Below are positions 60,430 through 64,000 of a stretch of 64,000 bases of DNA, piece after piece (within the stretch, counting starts at the first letter, position 1; every line of letters begins with the position of its first letter). A program made the translations under genes and the position numbers. Source of the DNA: Baylisascaris procyonis (taxonomy: Eukaryota; Nematoda; Chromadorea; Rhabditida; Ascarididae); contig JAZARR010000214.1 in assembly GCA_037389465.1 (NCBI GenBank), forward strand, positions 3,224,001 through 3,288,000. Reading direction: 5' to 3'. The notes below the pieces were generated by a model. The model ran no database searches. It worked only from the letters and a program-made list of their open reading frames with translations, and was not told the origin of the DNA.

Positions 60430-63400
60430 ATGTTTTCGAGGAAGGCTGTAAAAGCGCAAAACCTCTAATGAAGACCAGGTGGTGTCCGCGCTTGGATTTC
60501 GATATGAAGGGTGCGATTCAATTAAAGATTTGTTTTTCTTTGAGGAATCATTCTTTTGTCACTTCGGAATGCTTGAAAATGATTCATAAAGTCATCGCTT
60601 TTTCATATAAAGGTCAAGTGTGGAATCTCTCAAACGCTTTTAGTCGCTTTTATCAGCTGTTACTTCATTTAACTTCCGCTTTTCCTCCATGTTAAGTCAT
60701 TATATTTTATGTGTGTCGAAATGCATATCCGATAGATGGGTAGACGGGGCCCTGTGGAGTACGAATGGATGGATGCTTGAATGAGTGAATGAATGCTGTC
60801 GCTGTTTATATTTCAATATATAGCAAAGTTATCGTCCTGCGATCGTGTGCGTCTTCGCAAGCGAAGCTCCAATCCATTAGCGATTCGCTTTGATCTGAAT
60901 AGCTGTTGCCGCCATATCGCACATGACGATCTCAGCGAATCCATTTGCGTTCGTTTTTTCGATTTTTGAATAGGCAGCATGCGTCACCTTCTTCGCCGCT
61001 TTTTCATTCGACACTTCATTCGACTTTTTCATTCATTCGACTTGCACCGAGTGCAACAATGTGTCTGTGCTTTACGTTACAATTTTCTCCTTTTCGTACA
61101 GTTTTGGTTAGGAAAGAAACGAACTATCGATGTCGGGCTTAGCCAAGTCGATAGTTCTGGGAAGCAGACTCCACGATCAATTCGTCGTGTTCACAAAAAT
61201 TCTGAATAGGGGAAGGGCAACAGGAGATGAAAAGGGCGATTCCTCTTTCATACCTTGAATCAAAAAACATAAAATAAAACTGTAGGTACCTTCATTTATA
61301 AGGAAGGCATTCTGCAGGTACCAATAATCGGTTCTCTTATTCTTGAGAGGTTGTTTGTCTTTTTTTTTCAACGCTGCGAAGTAACGAATGCAGAATACAT
61401 GATGAAAAACAATAGTGATTGAGAAAAAAAAAAGCAAAACGCCCGTAATGTGACGATCTGGATGAAGAGACATCAGATAACTCGAGGTTCATTATCCAAA
61501 TGCAATAATAATTTGAAAGCTGCAACGGTTCAACTGCAGCTGAAGATGACAAAGTAGATGCATTAACGATATCAATGGGAAACAGACTGTGGGTCTGTAA
61601 ACTATGGAATTGGAAATTGTTTTGTAGAGCAATATTTTTTAGAGAGTTGGGAGTGGTGAGCACATCGACTATGGGAAAAGGAGAACTGAGATATTTTTGA
61701 TACCCGATACGCCGGAAAAAAACTCCTAATGCTTTGAACAAAGAACCATATCAAATTTGATTCTGCGACGTCTTAATGGGAAGAGGCTGAAGACTTTTAA
61801 TTTGGTAACAAAAAATATGCGATAAACAACACACTGAAATGTCGTTAGACATTCTCTTGCAGTCTAACGTGAGACATTAAATAAAAAGCTCAGGGAGGTT
61901 CAGTATTGCTGCAATACTGAACCCCATGGACTGATAACAAGTAATGGCGAGCTTCTCATAATATTTATTACATCTTCATTCAAATAACTGACGAATGTAC
62001 CACTAACTTCGCACTAATGCAGCAGTTAAATAAAAATTAGCGAACGAAACTCTAATAGTTCCCAGTCAAAATGCCGTTACGACGAAACTAAGCGGTGCAA
62101 CAGCTTACTGCGACCCTCTCATCTATAATTCCAACCCTAGAGAGTCTAATTTTACAAATTCAAAAACTGCACCTTTCTTCCATCCTTTGTGAACTGAAAA
62201 ATCTTGTGTCACCATTTACGGTGGTTTTAATCGTTGTGATACTTCACACTATCACCATCTCTTAATTTCTTGCGATGATCTATACTTATTGATGCAGTCA
62301 AATTGTGCAATCGTTTCAACAAATACTTAACTGCACCGTTAGAATTTAGTTATTTTTGAAACAAACATTATAGCCATGAACTCATCGAAGTGCACAAATT
62401 CTAGCCTCTTTTGGTTCATTGACATAGATTCAGACTTTTTCGCGCTTTGAGATGTTGAAGCTTTTTTTACAAAATGAAAATCAAAATTTGCAGTAATATA
62501 TTTTAATATGAAGAATGCAACAATTGTAGGACCTTCCTCCCTTCCCCTCTCCTCACTTCAAACGCAGCATTAAAACCACATTGCAAAAATCTCGAAAAGT
62601 GATTATTTCTTCGCAGAACAAATAAAAACTCGAAAACCCAGACATTAGAATGCAACCCTGAGGAGTCGAAAAAGAGAAAAACACTTAAAACCTGAAATCC
62701 AGCTTGCTAGGCGCCCAGATACCAACATCCGCTAAGTTCGCACCAAATGCATAAACAAAACCTGCGCTAACGCCAAAATGCAATTTTCAGACTGGAGAAA
62801 GTCAATCATTCCGCATTCCTATAAAGATATAAAGATATCAAGCGCAAATTTTTATGAGCAATATTTGCTCTCCTCAAATCTCAAGAGGAAGAACACTTCT
62901 TCTCCTACACCGACCTGCTACGACACTGCAAAAAGCGTACACTGTATAACCTCTTTCTATTCATCTGCCTTTACGTTCATCAGCATACTTCAACTTGGAG
63001 ATCCACTATATTGAGTTTTAAAAAAATTTACAAGATTGTGCTTAAGCCTGTTCTTGACAAACTTTGCTTGTCAAAAACAGACCTATTTGTCGAATATTTC
63101 TGTGGGCTGGAATGGTACATCTGCTTTAAGAAACAGCATACTTCACTAGCTTTCCCGGTAAATATTCCCATTCTGCTTGTGAGTTTTTATATAAACGGTT
63201 CGCTCGATCATTGAAACGACATATAAGCAAACCGCAACAAAGTCTTCGACACATTATTTGCAAGTCTTGACATATCGCGACTCGTAAACAGCCATACAGG
63301 AGAAAGAATAAGTCCAGCGAGAGGCGCACATAACACCATACACCACTTACATAATAGAACAAAAAATTTAGCACCAAGACTGGGGATAGAGCAGTAAAAT

Positions 63401-64000
63401 CCACTGAGACATAAGAAATAACTAGGAAACGATGCATATCGATCTCATAGAAGACAGTAATACCGTACAATCGTATATACAAATATACAGATGCAACAGC
63501 AAAATCGCTTGCTGTTATGGAGGTAAGCGTAAGGTGGGAGAACTGTCACCAAAACTTCGCATGTATTTAACAATGCTAGCATCAAGATGAGATACAGCGT
63601 TGACGATTAAAGCACCACCAGAATATCTAGTGTACTATCTGCAATTAATCTCCTTCTAAACCTTCTATAACTTTCCGCTCCTTTCTTGGAAAACTTTAAG
63701 AAATAACCGATGCTAGCTGCAATGCTTTATCCTTTGAAACGCATTAAAGCAATCCTATCAAAGTTTTTTTTCAGTGGTATAACTGCTTGCATGAACAGCC
63801 CGCATAGCTAGTATTGAGGGCGTCTCAGCTTTTACTCCCTTTAGCATTGTGTAAGATTTATTCCGTAACATGATATTAATAGTTTAAGTAACTCGCAAGT
63901 AGTAAAAAGTTAATAGGTTATTAAATGTGGCAAGTTTAAGGCACAGTTGTAGATAAGTTGCAAATGTACTAGTTAACAAATACGTATATACATAAGCAGC
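60430..64000. other. No supported gene; 27-bp palindrome at 61897-61923
   Basis: A+T-rich. The minus-strand frame at 63126-63482 is hydrophobic and contains a gtaagt, but three neighbouring frames are equally open and the hydrophobicity follows from the T-rich strand. An ataaa-type sequence precedes the palindrome. Confidence 0.4.
61897..61923. repeat. Perfect 27-bp odd palindrome
   Basis: ggttcagtattgc (61897-61909) and its exact reverse complement (61911-61923) flank a single T. It could be an operator-like site or an extruded hairpin; it has no T-run after it and is not an obvious terminator. Confidence 0.85.

Noticed and set aside
63126..63590. Hydrophobic minus-strand frame resembling a receptor transmembrane segment
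   Set aside because: The template strand is T-rich, which yields F, L, V and Y in any frame. Two other frames look equally plausible and no receptor signature such as a DRY-type motif is present.

Overview
This window is eukaryotic, A+T-rich (roughly 60-65% by eye) and gene-poor. It most resembles the genome of a small invertebrate, possibly a nematode. Coding sequence is split into short exons by GT-AG introns. Acceptors are preceded by short T-rich tracts (gttttag, tatttttcag). The first exon of the one clear gene begins with an ATG directly behind an acceptor-like AG, as expected for spliced-leader trans-splicing or an upstream non-coding exon. I see no operons, ribosome binding sites, CRISPR array, rRNA, tRNA or insertion sequence, and I cannot name the species.

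The one gene I identify by homology is on the + strand at 46,102-58,672. It has five exons (228, 195, 345, 148 and 149 nt) separated by introns of about 1.25, 5.45, 0.77 and 4.04 kb. The exons join in phase into a 354-residue protein of the ADP-ribosylglycohydrolase (DraG/ARH/J1-crystallin) fold. Fold motifs are intact, but three of the six usual metal-binding positions are substituted and a fourth is conservatively changed, so it looks like a pseudoenzyme. This is the most interesting biological object in the window.

From 1 to 28 kb there are only low-confidence exon candidates. They include a minus-strand exon encoding a classical signal peptide (2.7 kb), a CpG-rich + strand exon (5.4 kb) and a GC-rich island (25.5-26.0 kb), set in non-coding DNA with small tandem repeats and palindromes. 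From 28.93 to 31.21 kb lies a 2.3 kb AC-rich, nearly T-free array whose many long reading frames are repeat translation. From 31 to 46 kb is mostly non-coding, with G-runs, a 24-A run, a duplicated block and a candidate exon at 39.2 kb. From 46 to 58.7 kb is the ARH gene; its fourth intron holds two further candidate coding blocks. From 58.7 kb to the end there are two weak exon candidates and a perfect 27-bp palindrome.

At this base composition stop codons fall about every 15 codons, so a few ORFs of about 120 codons are expected by chance. ORF length alone was therefore not taken as evidence, and candidates without a family match carry low confidence. A+T-rich sequence readily yields protein-looking translations in several frames, and rival frames are noted where I saw them.
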